A DNA stretch of 64,000 bases from Nitrospiria bacterium (GTDB lineage: Bacteria > Nitrospirota > Nitrospiria > JACQBZ01): assembly GCA_035498035.1 (NCBI GenBank), contig DATKAN010000015.1, positions 1-64,000 on the forward strand, given 5' to 3'. This document shows, one piece after another, positions 42,722 through 51,447 of this stretch (its first letter is position 1; every line of letters starts with the position of its first letter). Position numbers and translations under genes: made by a program. A model generated the notes under the pieces. The model saw only the letters and a program-made list of their open reading frames with translations. It was not told the origin of the DNA and searched no databases.

Positions 42722-42744
42722 GGGGATCCGGGGCGTGGGTAAGC

Positions 42745-44403
42745 TCAGCCCGCTGGAGCAAAGCGTGTGATCGTCACCGGCGCATATTCAAGTCGCGGTC
42801 CCGAATCCGTATAATAGGCCAGGGTATGTTTTAACCAACCGGCATCGTTCCGTTGAGGAAACTCCTTCCGGAAATGGGAACCGCGGCTTTCCTCCCGGGC
42901 AATCGCGCCGACCACGATCGCTTCGGCCAAATCGATCAACGAGCCGATTTCCAACGCATTGGTCAATTCCGTATTGAAGATTTTTCCGCGGTCTTCCAGA
43001 TAGATCTGCTCATACCGCTTCCGAAGTTCACGGATTTTTTCCAAGGCCTTTTCCATGCGATCCCGGCTGCGAAAAATCCCAAGATGATCCGTCATCGCAA
43101 CCCCCAACTCCTCGCGAAGGGGGCCGATGCGTTCCCCGCTTTTGCGTTTTAAAAGCTGCTCGATTCTGTTGCGTTCCGTCTGAAGGGGCCGCGAAGAAAA
43201 TGTTGTTGACGCCACCGTACGAGCATATTCGGAGGCGCGCAGGCCGGCTCGGCGGCCGAAGACGATCGTTTCCAACAAGGAATTCCCGCCCAATCGGTTG
43301 GCCCCGTGGACGCTGACGCAGGCGCATTCCCCCGCGGCATAAAATCCGGCGAGCTCGGTCTCGCACCAGGCATTCGTTCGAATCCCGCCCATCGAATAAT
43401 GGGCTCCCGGTCTTACGGGAATGGGAGACTCGATCGGATCCACGCCCACAAAGCTGATCGCCAGCTCCCGGATCTGCGGTAACCGCTCCATAATTTTTTT
43501 CCGTCCAAGATGGCGGAGGTCCAGCAGAACGCATCCGTTCACCCCGCGTCCTTCCTCGATTTCCTGCTGCTCGCAGCGGCTGACGAAGTCCCGCGTGGCC
43601 AGTTCCATTTTTTGCGGATCGTAGCGACCCATAAATCGCTCGCCCAGCGTGTTCAGGAGGTACCCCCCTTCTCCTCGAGCGCCTTCCGTAATCAAAATCC
43701 CGGTTTCCCGCAAGGTGGTCGGATGGAACTGGACGAACTCCATATCCATCAAGGGGGTCCCCGCGCGGTAGGCCATGCTCATCCCGTCCCCCGTATTGAT
43801 GATGGCATTGGTGCTGGTGGAATAAACCCGACCGTAGCCGCCGGTGGCGAAGATCACGGCCTTCGCCCCGACGGCCTGCAACTCGCCGCGCTGGACGTCG
43901 ATCGCGATCACGCCCTTGCAAACCTTGTCTTCGACGATCAGCGACAGGACGTACCATTCTTCATAAACGAACACGCCCTTCTTCAACAACTGCTCGTACA
44001 TCACATGCAACAACGCGTGGCCGGTGCGGTCGGCCGCATAACAGGTGCGGGGATAACCCGCCCCGCCGAAAGGGCGTTGCGCGATCTGCCCCTGTTCATT
44101 CCGACTGAAGATCGCGCCCAGCCGTTCCAGCTCCAGGATGTCCGCCGGCCCTTCCTGACACATCACCTCGATGGCGTCCTGATCGCCGAGATAGCCGCTT
44201 CCCTTCGCGGTATCGAAGGCGTGCGCCTCCCAGGAATCGTTGGGACTGATCGCCGCGTTGATCCCGCCCTGGGCCGCGACCGAGTGGCTCCGGACCGGAT
44301 GGACCTTGGAGATGATCGCCACGTCCAGTCCGGGGGCGGCCGCCACCGCCGCGCGCATCCCGGCCAAGCCGGCGCCGATAATCAGGATGTCGTGCGTGCG
44401 CAT
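42745..44403 (-). CDS. sdhA: Succinate dehydrogenase/fumarate reductase flavoprotein subunit
   Basis: The 552-residue protein has the FAD-binding N-terminus [15 protein letters not shown], the covalent-flavin region [14 protein letters not shown], and active-site blocks [22 protein letters not shown] and [14 protein letters not shown]. The SdhA/FrdA C-terminal helical domain is complete. No iron-sulfur or membrane-anchor subunit gene lies beside it, in contrast to typical sdhCDAB operons. It is the last gene after yjbQ, with GGAAGGG before the ATG. The direction of the reaction cannot be told from sequence. NadB is a weaker alternative because of the HSVAAQGG and C-terminal helices. Confidence 0.85.
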   Translation of the reverse strand: MRTHDILIIGAGLAGMRAAVAAAPGLDVAIISKVHPVRSHSVAAQGGINAAISPNDSWEAHAFDTAKGSGYLGDQDAIEVMCQEGPADILELERLGAIFSRNEQGQIAQRPFGGAGYPRTCYAADRTGHALLHVMYEQLLKKGVFVYEEWYVLSLIVEDKVCKGVIAIDVQRGELQAVGAKAVIFATGGYGRVYSTSTNAIINTGDGMSMAYRAGTPLMDMEFVQFHPTTLRETGILITEGARGEGGYLLNTLGERFMGRYDPQKMELATRDFVSRCEQQEIEEGRGVNGCVLLDLRHLGRKKIMERLPQIRELAISFVGVDPIESPIPVRPGAHYSMGGIRTNAWCETELAGFYAAGECACVSVHGANRLGGNSLLETIVFGRRAGLRASEYARTVASTTFSSRPLQTERNRIEQLLKRKSGERIGPLREELGVAMTDHLGIFRSRDRMEKALEKIRELRKRYEQIYLEDRGKIFNTELTNALEIGSLIDLAEAIVVGAIAREESRGSHFRKEFPQRNDAGWLKHTLAYYTDSGPRLEYAPVTITRFAPAG

Positions 44404-44407
44404 CCGA

Positions 44408-44803
44408 TCACCCTTCCAACACTTTTACGGCGATCTTCCGGCTTCGCGGCCCGTCGAATTCGCAGAGGAAGACCGCCTGCCAGGTTCCGAGGGCGATGCG
44501 GCCGTCGCGGATGATGAAATATTTTTCGGTCCCGATCAGGCTGGCCTTGATATGGGCATGGGCGTTTCCGTCCGGATGGCGGTAGTCTCCTTTTTCGGGG
44601 ACGAGCCGGTTGAGGGTTCGAAGGAGATCCGAATGGAATCCCGTCTCGGCTTCATTGATCAGAAGTCCGACCGTGGTGTGAGGCACGTAAACAACGCAGA
44701 TTCCGTGTTTCACGCCGCTTTTGTCGACGGCCGCCTGGATCTCCGCCGTCACGTCGATCAGCTCGGTGCTTTCACGGGTTTTGACGATCCGTTCCTCGAT
44801 CAT
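44408..44803 (-). CDS. yjbQ: YjbQ family protein (UPF0047)
   Basis: The ATG at 44803 overlaps the gcvPB stop (ATGA) and has GGAG six bases upstream; an in-frame TTG at 44815 would add four residues. The product (131 residues) has [14 protein letters not shown] and the [13 protein letters not shown] block with histidines typical of YjbQ. E. coli YjbQ is reported to have weak thiamine-phosphate synthase activity; the physiological role is uncertain. Confidence 0.88.
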   Translation of the reverse strand: MIEERIVKTRESTELIDVTAEIQAAVDKSGVKHGICVVYVPHTTVGLLINEAETGFHSDLLRTLNRLVPEKGDYRHPDGNAHAHIKASLIGTEKYFIIRDGRIALGTWQAVFLCEFDGPRSRKIAVKVLEG

Positions 44804-46248
44804 GCGGGTCTCCAACGAAGATTCAGTTCCTTGACCGCCCGGATCTCATCCAGCCGCGTGACCGACCGGGTGTGCGGCGCCTTCTGTACCAGTCCCGGAT
44901 TCTCCTCGATCTCCTTGGCGATCCGAAGCATCGCCTCGCAAAACCGGTCGAGATTTTCCTTGGGCTCGGTCTCAGTCGGCTCGATCATCAGGGCCTCGTC
45001 GACGATCATCGGGAAGTTGACGGTCGGCGGGTACATGCCGTAGTCGATCAGCCGTTTGGCGATGTCCCAGGCATGCACATCCCGGTTGCGAAATTTTTTC
45101 GCCGAGGCCACGAACTCATGCATGCAGAACCGATTGAACGGAACGGGATAGACCGGCTCCAGCCGCTTGCGGATATAATTGGCGTTGAGGATCGCATTCG
45201 TGCTGACCTTCCGGAAACCGATCGCGCCCATCCGCCGGATGTAGGTATACGCGCGGACCAGATTCCCGAAATTTCCATAGAAGGCCTGAACCTTTCCGAT
45301 GGATTGGGGTCGGCGGTCATCCAACACGAAACCATTTTCGGTCTTCTCCACGACCGGCACGGGCAGGAAGGGGGCCAGAAAGGATTTGACGCCCAGCGCG
45401 CCGGCCCCGGGACCGCCCCCGCCGTGCGGCGTGGTGAACGTTTTGTGAAGATTGGAATGGACGACGTCGAATCCCATATCGCCGGGCCGGCAAAGTCCGA
45501 GCAGTGCGTTCAGATTGGCGCCGTCCAGGTACAGCAAGGCCCCGACCCCGTGCAGCAACTCGGAGATCTTGAGAATGTTTCGCTCGAACAATCCGAGCGT
45601 GTTCGGATTGGTCAGCATCAGGGCCGCGGTATCCTGATCCACCAGCCGCTTGAGATCGTCCAGATCCACCAAGCCTTCCGCGTTGGAATGCACCACCTGG
45701 ACTTGATAACCCGCCAGGGTTGCGGTGGCCGGATTGGTCCCGTGAGCCGCGTCCGGCACGATCACTTTCCTTCGGGGGTTGCCGTTCGAACGGTGGTAGG
45801 CCCGGATCATCAGAACCCCGACCAATTCCCCCTGCGCTCCCGCCGCCGGCTGCAGGGTCACTCGGTCCATTCCGGTGATCTCGCGCAGGGCCGCTTCCAA
45901 TTGATACAACAACTGCAGGGCGCCCTGAGTTTGAGCGACCGGTTGCAACGGATGCAGCGCGGCAAAACCGGCAAAGCGCGCCACGTCCTCATTGACTTTC
46001 GGATTGTACTTCATCGTGCAGGATCCAAGCGGATAGAACCCCTGGTCAATGCCGTAATTGTCGCGTGAAAGATTGGTGAAGTGTCTCACCACATCGACCT
46101 CGCTCAGCTCCGGCAGAAGCGGGGGGTCTTTCCGAAGATACTCTGCCGGCATCAGCTCGGCGATCGGGACTTCCGGGACATCGAGGTCCGGGAGCGAATA
46201 TCCCTTGCGTCCCGGCGCGCTCTTCTCGAAAACTAACGGTTCGCCCAT
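44800..46248 (-). CDS. gcvPB: Glycine dehydrogenase (decarboxylating) subunit 2
   Basis: This is the PLP-carrying half of the split P-protein of the glycine cleavage system. The catalytic lysine lies in [19 protein letters not shown]. The N-terminus ([21 protein letters not shown]) and the block [18 protein letters not shown] are typical. The 482-residue length is normal. AGGAGAGGGGTC before the ATG lies inside the 3' end of the NUDIX gene, so translation is likely coupled. The partner subunit is the gcvPA gene two genes upstream. Confidence 0.95.
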   Translation of the reverse strand: MGEPLVFEKSAPGRKGYSLPDLDVPEVPIAELMPAEYLRKDPPLLPELSEVDVVRHFTNLSRDNYGIDQGFYPLGSCTMKYNPKVNEDVARFAGFAALHPLQPVAQTQGALQLLYQLEAALREITGMDRVTLQPAAGAQGELVGVLMIRAYHRSNGNPRRKVIVPDAAHGTNPATATLAGYQVQVVHSNAEGLVDLDDLKRLVDQDTAALMLTNPNTLGLFERNILKISELLHGVGALLYLDGANLNALLGLCRPGDMGFDVVHSNLHKTFTTPHGGGGPGAGALGVKSFLAPFLPVPVVEKTENGFVLDDRRPQSIGKVQAFYGNFGNLVRAYTYIRRMGAIGFRKVSTNAILNANYIRKRLEPVYPVPFNRFCMHEFVASAKKFRNRDVHAWDIAKRLIDYGMYPPTVNFPMIVDEALMIEPTETEPKENLDRFCEAMLRIAKEIEENPGLVQKAPHTRSVTRLDEIRAVKELNLRWRPA

Positions 46249-46763
46249 GACCCCTCTCCTTGGATATGGAAATTAGCCAACATCAGTGCGCAGATCGTTT
46301 TGCCGTCCATGATTTGCCCCCGACGGATCATCGTGAGGGCCTCCTCCAGCGGCCGGTGGACCACCTCGATCACCTCGTCGTGCTCCAACGCTTGGCTCAC
46401 CGGATTCAGGTTTCGGGCCAGAAACAGGTGGATCTTCTCGTCCGTAAATCCCGGCGTGGTCCAGATGGCGCCCAAGCGCTCCCATTGCGACGCCTCCCGG
46501 CCGACCTCCTCGGCCAGCTCCCGCCGGGCGCAATCGAGCGGCGCCTCGCCCGGATCCAGGCGACCGGCGGGGATTTCATCGATCATCCCGCCGGCCGCAT
46601 GGCGATACTGGCGGATCATCACGACTTGTCCGTCTTCCTGCAGGGGCACGATGGCCGATGCGCCGGGATGGCGAAGGACCTCCAACTGCACGGTCCGTCC
46701 GTTCGGCAGACGGGCCTCTTCCAGATTGAATTCGCCCACGCGTCCTTTGTAGACCGTTTTCAA
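46233..46763 (-). CDS. NUDIX hydrolase, probable ADP-ribose pyrophosphatase
   Basis: The 176-residue product starts at TTG with AAGGAG at the right distance. It has the complete Nudix box [22 protein letters not shown]. The N-terminal layout ([21 protein letters not shown]) is that of ADP-ribose pyrophosphatases. It sits between the split gcvP genes, overlapping gcvPB at its 3' end and a small ORF at its 5' end. No functional link to glycine cleavage is established. Confidence 0.85.
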   Translation of the reverse strand: MKTVYKGRVGEFNLEEARLPNGRTVQLEVLRHPGASAIVPLQEDGQVVMIRQYRHAAGGMIDEIPAGRLDPGEAPLDCARRELAEEVGREASQWERLGAIWTTPGFTDEKIHLFLARNLNPVSQALEHDEVIEVVHRPLEEALTMIRRGQIMDGKTICALMLANFHIQGEGSWANR

Positions 46764-46903
46764 GGGATCATCTCCTTCAGGACCGCCACCACCTGATCCG
46801 TTTCATCTACCTCAGGGAAGCGACCATCGCCCTCCACAAGCTGAGCTTGATGGAGCCTCCCCATCCTTGCGCTCGCCTTGCTCGCTGCTGGGCGGATCAT
46901 CAT
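46760..46903 (-). CDS. 47-residue ORF coupled to gcvPA and NUDIX, echoing the gcvPA C-terminus
   Basis: The first ATG overlaps the gcvPA stop (ATGA) and the stop overlaps the NUDIX TTG start (TTGA). The frame encodes 47 residues ending [18 protein letters not shown]. The last part resembles the end of GcvPA (KDEMDQFVNILKQ), and the underlying DNA is about three quarters identical over 33 bases. The N-terminal half (RPAASKASARMGRLHQ) comes from a GCGAGC-rich element. It could be a decayed duplication or a true small gene; codon use alone does not decide. Confidence 0.4.
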   Translation of the reverse strand: MMIRPAASKASARMGRLHQAQLVEGDGRFPEVDETDQVVAVLKEMIP

Positions 46904-48243
46904 GAAACCGTCTGCTTGAGGATGTTCACGAACTGATCCATTTCATCCTTTGTGCGTTTCTCGGTCACGCACACGAGCCAGTGATTTTTCCATTTGCGAC
47001 TCACCCCGCCCAAATCCAGTCCCCCGATGATTTTGTGCCGGAATAACCGCTTGTTCAGACGGGCCGGCGGCGCGGGGGTCTTCACGACAAACTCCTTAAA
47101 GAAGGGCCGTTGAAAGGCCGTTTCAAATCCCTTGATTTCGCAGAGACGGTGCTTCAAGTAATGGGCCTTTTGAAGACAAAGCCGCCCGACCTCGCGAAGT
47201 CCTTGGCGCCCCATGACGGATAGATAAACGGTCGCGGCCAACGCGGCCAGGGCCTCGTTGGTGCAGATGTTGGAAGTGGCCCGCTCCCGTTTGATATGCT
47301 GCTCGCGGGTCTGCAGTGTCAGGCAGTAGCCCCGTCGGCCCTTGGAGTCCACCGTGGCCCCCACCACGCGTCCGGGCATCTGGCGGACATACTCCTTTTT
47401 CGTCGAAAAGAACCCAAGGTTGGGCCCGCCGAAGTTGAGACCGCAACCCATCCCCTGGCCTTCTCCCACGACGATATCGGCCCCGGCCTCGCCGGGCGAT
47501 TTCAACAGAGCCAGGCTGATCGGGTCGACCGATACCCCCAACAGCGCGCCATGTCGATGGACTTCCTGCGCCAGCCCTTCCAGCGGTTCAAGACATCCCA
47601 GAAAATTGGGCGTCTGGATCAGGACGCAGGCGACGTCCTCCCCCAGCTGGTTTCCCACAGCGACCAGGTCGGTCGCCCCGTTCTCAAACGGAAGTTCGAT
47701 GAGGCTCGTTTTTAACCCGGATAGATAAGTCTTCAACGCAGCCCGATGAAACGGGTGGATCGTGGAGGAGACCAGAATTTTGTTTCGCCGGGTCACCCGC
47801 AGCGCCATCATCCCGGCCTCCGCCAGTGCGGACCCACCGTCATAAAGCGAGGCGTTCGCCACTTCCATTCCTGTCAACTCGCAAATCATGGTCTGAAATT
47901 CGTAGATCGTCTGGAGCAGCCCCTGACTCATCTCGGCCTGATACGGCGTATAGGCGGTGTAAAACTCGGATCGAAAGGCCAGATGGTTGACCACCGATGG
48001 GATATGATGATCATAGGCCCCGGCGCCCAAAAACGAGATGTGATGGAGAAGATCGGCATTTCGTTCGCTCAACCGCAACAACTCCGTTTTTAATTCCGGT
48101 TCGGACAGCGGCGGCGGAAGTTGGAGCCCGCGGGTGAGCCGGATCTCGGACGGAATATCGCCCAAAAGGTCTTCGATCGTCTCGACGCCGATCGTCCTGA
48201 GCATCTGGTGTTGTTCTTCCTTGGTGTTCGGAATGTATTCCAT
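46900..48243 (-). CDS. gcvPA: Glycine dehydrogenase (decarboxylating) subunit 1
   Basis: The non-PLP half of the split glycine decarboxylase, 447 residues. It starts MEYIPNTKEEQHQMLRTIG and has the conserved GAGAYDHHIPSVVNHLAFRS and YTPYQAEMSQGLLQTIYEFQ. The ribosome site CCGGAGGGC lies in the second arm of a hairpin (48254-48270), which could modulate translation. The usual next genes are gcvH and gcvPB; here gcvH is absent and a small ORF and a NUDIX gene intervene. Confidence 0.95.
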   Translation of the reverse strand: MEYIPNTKEEQHQMLRTIGVETIEDLLGDIPSEIRLTRGLQLPPPLSEPELKTELLRLSERNADLLHHISFLGAGAYDHHIPSVVNHLAFRSEFYTAYTPYQAEMSQGLLQTIYEFQTMICELTGMEVANASLYDGGSALAEAGMMALRVTRRNKILVSSTIHPFHRAALKTYLSGLKTSLIELPFENGATDLVAVGNQLGEDVACVLIQTPNFLGCLEPLEGLAQEVHRHGALLGVSVDPISLALLKSPGEAGADIVVGEGQGMGCGLNFGGPNLGFFSTKKEYVRQMPGRVVGATVDSKGRRGYCLTLQTREQHIKRERATSNICTNEALAALAATVYLSVMGRQGLREVGRLCLQKAHYLKHRLCEIKGFETAFQRPFFKEFVVKTPAPPARLNKRLFRHKIIGGLDLGGVSRKWKNHWLVCVTEKRTKDEMDQFVNILKQTVS

Positions 48244-48253
48244 TAAAAATTGC

Positions 48254-48270
48254 CCTCCGGCCTCCGGAGG
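48254..48270 (-). promoter_or_regulatory. Hairpin that can hide the gcvPA ribosome site
   Basis: On the minus strand CCTCCGG-AGG-CCGGAGG forms a 7-bp perfect stem. Its 3' arm contains the GGAGG of the gcvPA Shine-Dalgarno and is followed by AATTTTTA. It could act as an attenuator or translational switch. Confidence 0.5.
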
Positions 48271-48290
48271 GGCGATTCGCGAATCGCCCC
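48269..48290. repeat. 22-bp perfect palindrome between gcvT and gcvPA
   Basis: GGGGCGATTCG (48269-48279) is followed directly by its inverse complement CGAATCGCCCC (48280-48290). It abuts the gcvT stop and overlaps the neighbouring hairpin by 2 bases. Such GGGGCGATTCG palindromes resemble small repetitive palindromic elements seen in other genomes. Confidence 0.65.
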
Positions 48291-49378
48291 TACTTTTTTT
48301 TATAAAATGGCCGTTCCACGATGACGGCCGGAACGGCGTTGCCGCGAATATCGATCAGAATCCGGCCCCCCGCCCCGGCAAACCGGGTCTGGACATAGCC
48401 CATACCGATGCCCTTATTTAAGGAGGGCGAATGGTTGCCGCTGGTTACGACGCCGATCTCCTTGCCGTCGCGGACGATCGCATGGCCATGCCTCGGCACG
48501 CCCCGCTGCAACAACTCAAACCCGATCAACTTTCGGGACAGCCCGTCGTCCTGCTGTCGCATCATCGCCCGGCGACCGATAAAATCGTCCTTGGCCAAAT
48601 CCACCGCAAAATCCAAGGAGGCCTCGAACGGCGTGGTCGTCTCGTCCATGTCGTTGCCGTACAACGGGTAGCCCATCTCGAGCCGGAGGGTATCCCGGCA
48701 ACCCAGGCCGCACGGCTTCAGCCCGTACCGGGCGCCTTCATGGCGCAATGTCTCCCATACCTCGCGGACGCGGCCTGCCGGAAGGTACAGCTCGTATCCA
48801 AGCTCCCCAGTATAGCCGCTGCGCGAGAGGAGCATCGGAACCCCGGCCACCTTAGTTTCGACGCAGTGACGGAGCTTGAGCCGGTCGAGGTCGGCCGCGG
48901 TCAGCGGCCTCATCAGATCCCGCGACCGCGGCCCCTGGATGGCTACTTGGGCCACCTCGGCGCTTCGGTTGGTTACGTCGACGCTTGAAAATCCGGCGGC
49001 ATGTTTTCGAAGCCACTGATCGATTTTTTCGGCATTCGAGGCGTTCGCGCAGACGAAATACCGTCGCTCCTCGAAACGATAGATCATGACGTCGTCCAGG
49101 ACGCCGCCCTGATCGTTGCAGACCAGGGCATACTGCATTCCCCCGACCCCCAGTTTCCCGACCGGGCTGGTCGCCACGCGGTCCAACAACACCACGGCGT
49201 CGGGGCCCCTCAGCTCGATCCGCCCCATGTGGCTTACATCAAACAGACCCACCGCCGACCGTACGGCGCGATGTTCTTCGAGGACGCCGGTGTAGGAAAG
49301 AGGCATCTCCCATCCCGCGAAGGGGATGATCTTCGCCCCGAGCCATTTGTGCTCTTCGTACAACGGCGTGCGGTTCAT
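48290..49378 (-). CDS. gcvT: Aminomethyltransferase (glycine cleavage T-protein)
   Basis: The 362-residue enzyme takes the aminomethyl group from lipoyl-GcvH to tetrahydrofolate, releasing ammonia. Conserved features: PFAGWEMPLSYTG at the start, FDVSHMGRIELRGPDAV, DDVMIYRF, and SRSGYTGELGYELY. Its ATG overlaps the livF stop (ATGA), so the liv and gcv genes may be read together. It lacks the C-terminal extension of DMGDH-like proteins. Confidence 0.95.
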   Translation of the reverse strand: MNRTPLYEEHKWLGAKIIPFAGWEMPLSYTGVLEEHRAVRSAVGLFDVSHMGRIELRGPDAVVLLDRVATSPVGKLGVGGMQYALVCNDQGGVLDDVMIYRFEERRYFVCANASNAEKIDQWLRKHAAGFSSVDVTNRSAEVAQVAIQGPRSRDLMRPLTAADLDRLKLRHCVETKVAGVPMLLSRSGYTGELGYELYLPAGRVREVWETLRHEGARYGLKPCGLGCRDTLRLEMGYPLYGNDMDETTTPFEASLDFAVDLAKDDFIGRRAMMRQQDDGLSRKLIGFELLQRGVPRHGHAIVRDGKEIGVVTSGNHSPSLNKGIGMGYVQTRFAGAGGRILIDIRGNAVPAVIVERPFYKKK

Positions 49379-50094
49379 CCTTCTCCTAAATAGGCCTCCC
49401 GTACGCGAGGGTTTGAGAGCAGCGCGCGAGCCTCGTCGGCCATCACGATCCGGCCGGTCTCCATCACGTAGCCCCGGTGCGCCAGGTTCAACGCCGCACG
49501 CGCGTTCTGCTCCACCAGAAGGATGGTCTTTCCCTGCCGGTTGATCTTCCGGATGATATCAAAGATTCGGCCCACCACGACCGGGGCCAATCCCAGGGAG
49601 GGTTCATCCAAGAGCAAAAGGCGTGGCCGCGCCATCAAGGCCCTGCCGATCGCCAGCATCTGCTGCTCGCCGCCGCTCAAGGTTCCGCCCCGCTGGCTCT
49701 GTCGTTCCTTGAGAATCGGAAATTGCTCGAAGACGGCGGACAGATCGGCCTCGCGCTCCCGAGGGTCCGGTTGGAGAAAAGCGCCCATCTCAAGATTTTC
49801 CAGAACCGTGAGCCGGGGAAAAATCCTCCGGCCTTCCGGAACCTGAGAAATCCCCCGGCCGACAATCTCATGGGTCGGAAGCCCGGCGATATTTTGATCC
49901 AGAAATTTGATCCGACCCTGACGAGGCGCCAACGCCCCGGATATCGTCATCAGGGTGGTGGACTTGCCGGCCCCGTTCGCTCCGATCAGGGCCACGATCT
50001 CGCTTTCCTTCACTTCCAGCGAAATCCCTTTGATCGCCTCAATGGGACCGTACCAGGTGTGGACGTCCTCCAGTTTCAACACGGAGGGGGTCAC
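49375..50094 (-). CDS. livF: Branched-chain amino-acid ABC transporter ATPase LivF
   Basis: The 239-residue ATPase has Walker A GANGAGKSTTLMTISG, signature LSGGEQQMLAIGRAL and Walker B LLLLDEPSLGLAP. Its short length and the pattern KLEDVHTWYGPIEAIKGIS mark it as LivF. The start lies four bases before the livG stop, a typical livG-livF overlap. With livG, livM and livH it forms the inner-membrane branched-chain amino acid/amide importer. Confidence 0.92.
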   Translation of the reverse strand: MTPSVLKLEDVHTWYGPIEAIKGISLEVKESEIVALIGANGAGKSTTLMTISGALAPRQGRIKFLDQNIAGLPTHEIVGRGISQVPEGRRIFPRLTVLENLEMGAFLQPDPREREADLSAVFEQFPILKERQSQRGGTLSGGEQQMLAIGRALMARPRLLLLDEPSLGLAPVVVGRIFDIIRKINRQGKTILLVEQNARAALNLAHRGYVMETGRIVMADEARALLSNPRVREAYLGEG

Positions 50095-50849
50095 GTCGTC
50101 CCCAAATAGGCCTCGATCACTTTGGGGTTTTGCTGAATTTCAGCCGGAGACCCTTCCGCAATCTTCTCTCCATGGTCCAGAACAACGACGCGGTCCGAAA
50201 TCTCCATCACCACCTTCATGTCATGCTCGATCAGCAGGATCGTAATCCCCTGCTCACGAATCTGGCCGATCAACCGCGTCAGATCCCCGGTTTCACGGGG
50301 GTTCATCCCGGCCGCCGGCTCATCCAGGAGAAGAAGAACCGGTTGGCTGGCCAAGGCCCGTGCAATCTCGAGCCGCCGCTGTTCACCGTACGACAGGTTT
50401 CGAGCCCAGGCCTCCGCTCGCTCCGCCAGCCCAACAAATTCTAACAGTCTGAAGGCTCTGGATGCAAGCGCTCTTTCCTCGTCGAGAACCCACCGTCTTC
50501 GAAGCAACGCGCCGACGACGCCGGCGCGGCTGCGGGTGTGGGCGCCCACCATGACATTTTCAAGCGCCGTCATCTCGGCAAACAACCGGATGCTCTGGAA
50601 CGTCCGGGCCATTCCATGGCGCGTGATGTCATGCGGAGCCCGTCCAACCATGGATTGGCCTTTAAACACGACCATTCCATCAGTCGGCGGATAGACTCCG
50701 GTGATGCAATTGAAGAAGGTCGTCTTTCCGGCCCCGTTCGGTCCGATCAGGCCGACGATCTTGCCCTCTTCCACGGCGATCTCGACGCGCTCCAGCGCGG
50801 CCAGTCCCCCAAACGCCTTGCTCAGGTTCCGGGTCTCAAGCAGCGGCAT
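50091..50849 (-). CDS. livG: Branched-chain amino-acid ABC transporter ATPase LivG
   Basis: The 252-residue ATPase begins MPLLETRNLSKAFGGLAALE. Walker A is GPNGAGKTTFFNCITG, the signature LSYGEQRRLEIARAL, and Walker B LLLLDEPAAGMNPRET. The C-terminal GEKIAEGSPAEIQQNPKVIEAYLG is the LivG-type end. No gene of the liv set precedes it directly: a plus-strand lipoprotein gene sits between livG and livM, so livG may have its own promoter, which I could not find with confidence. Confidence 0.92.
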   Translation of the reverse strand: MPLLETRNLSKAFGGLAALERVEIAVEEGKIVGLIGPNGAGKTTFFNCITGVYPPTDGMVVFKGQSMVGRAPHDITRHGMARTFQSIRLFAEMTALENVMVGAHTRSRAGVVGALLRRRWVLDEERALASRAFRLLEFVGLAERAEAWARNLSYGEQRRLEIARALASQPVLLLLDEPAAGMNPRETGDLTRLIGQIREQGITILLIEHDMKVVMEISDRVVVLDHGEKIAEGSPAEIQQNPKVIEAYLGTT

Positions 50850-50913
50850 GGTCGACCCCCAACAAAGATCCCCCCTTGAAGTTTCGGTTTATCTGCGGTA
50901 TCTTGGTGCACCA

Positions 50914-51414
50914 ATGACCCTTCCACCGTATCGAATATTTTTTATCGTCCTGTTGACGTCGAGCCTCTTCCTGTCCGGCTGTTTCAGTTGGATGATCACC
51001 CGACCGACCGTAGCGCTCCAAGAGGTTCATGTCACCGGCCTGAGCCTGACCGGCGCAACCCTGACCTTTTTGGTCGCTCTGGAAAATCCGAACGGTTTCG
51101 GCCTCACGGTGACGGCCTTCACCTACTCGGTTTCTCTGAATGCCCGCCCGGTCGCGCAAGGGGAATTGACCGAACCCATTTCGATACCGAGCCGAGGTGT
51201 CGCCTCCATTCCGCTCCCGCTGAAGACCACCTTTCAAGACCTGGAAAGAGGCCTCAAATCACTGATCGGCTCCGATACGGCGGATTACCGCATCGAGGGA
51301 TCGCTCGCGGTGCGCTCCTTCCTGGGCCGCCTGGAATTTCCTTACAGCCGCACCGGAACGATCGACCTCAAGCGCCAACATTCAACCCGCTCACCGTCCG
51401 GCGGGGCTTCGTAA
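50914..51414 (+). CDS. LEA14-like (LEA type 2) lipoprotein
   Basis: I start at the ATG at 50914 (166 residues); the frame extends upstream only through livG. A signal peptide ends in lipobox LSGC at about residue 24. The body has VALQEVHVTGLSLTGATLTF, then ALENPNGFGLTVTAFTYSVSL and ISIPSRGVASIPLPL, the water-stress/hypersensitive-response (LEA type 2) fold. Such bacterial lipoproteins have no firm function. It is transcribed opposite to, and between, the liv genes. Confidence 0.78.
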   Translation: MTLPPYRIFFIVLLTSSLFLSGCFSWMITRPTVALQEVHVTGLSLTGATLTFLVALENPNGFGLTVTAFTYSVSLNARPVAQGELTEPISIPSRGVASIPLPLKTTFQDLERGLKSLIGSDTADYRIEGSLAVRSFLGRLEFPYSRTGTIDLKRQHSTRSPSGGAS

Positions 51415-51447
51415 CCGCCTCGCCCTCTTTCCTCGCGCTCACATCCG

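Noticed and set aside
42745-44403. L-aspartate oxidase (NadB) instead of SdhA
   Set aside because: Both families share these motifs, but the full set and [12 protein letters not shown] with the C-terminal helical region favour the succinate/fumarate branch; a phylogeny would decide.
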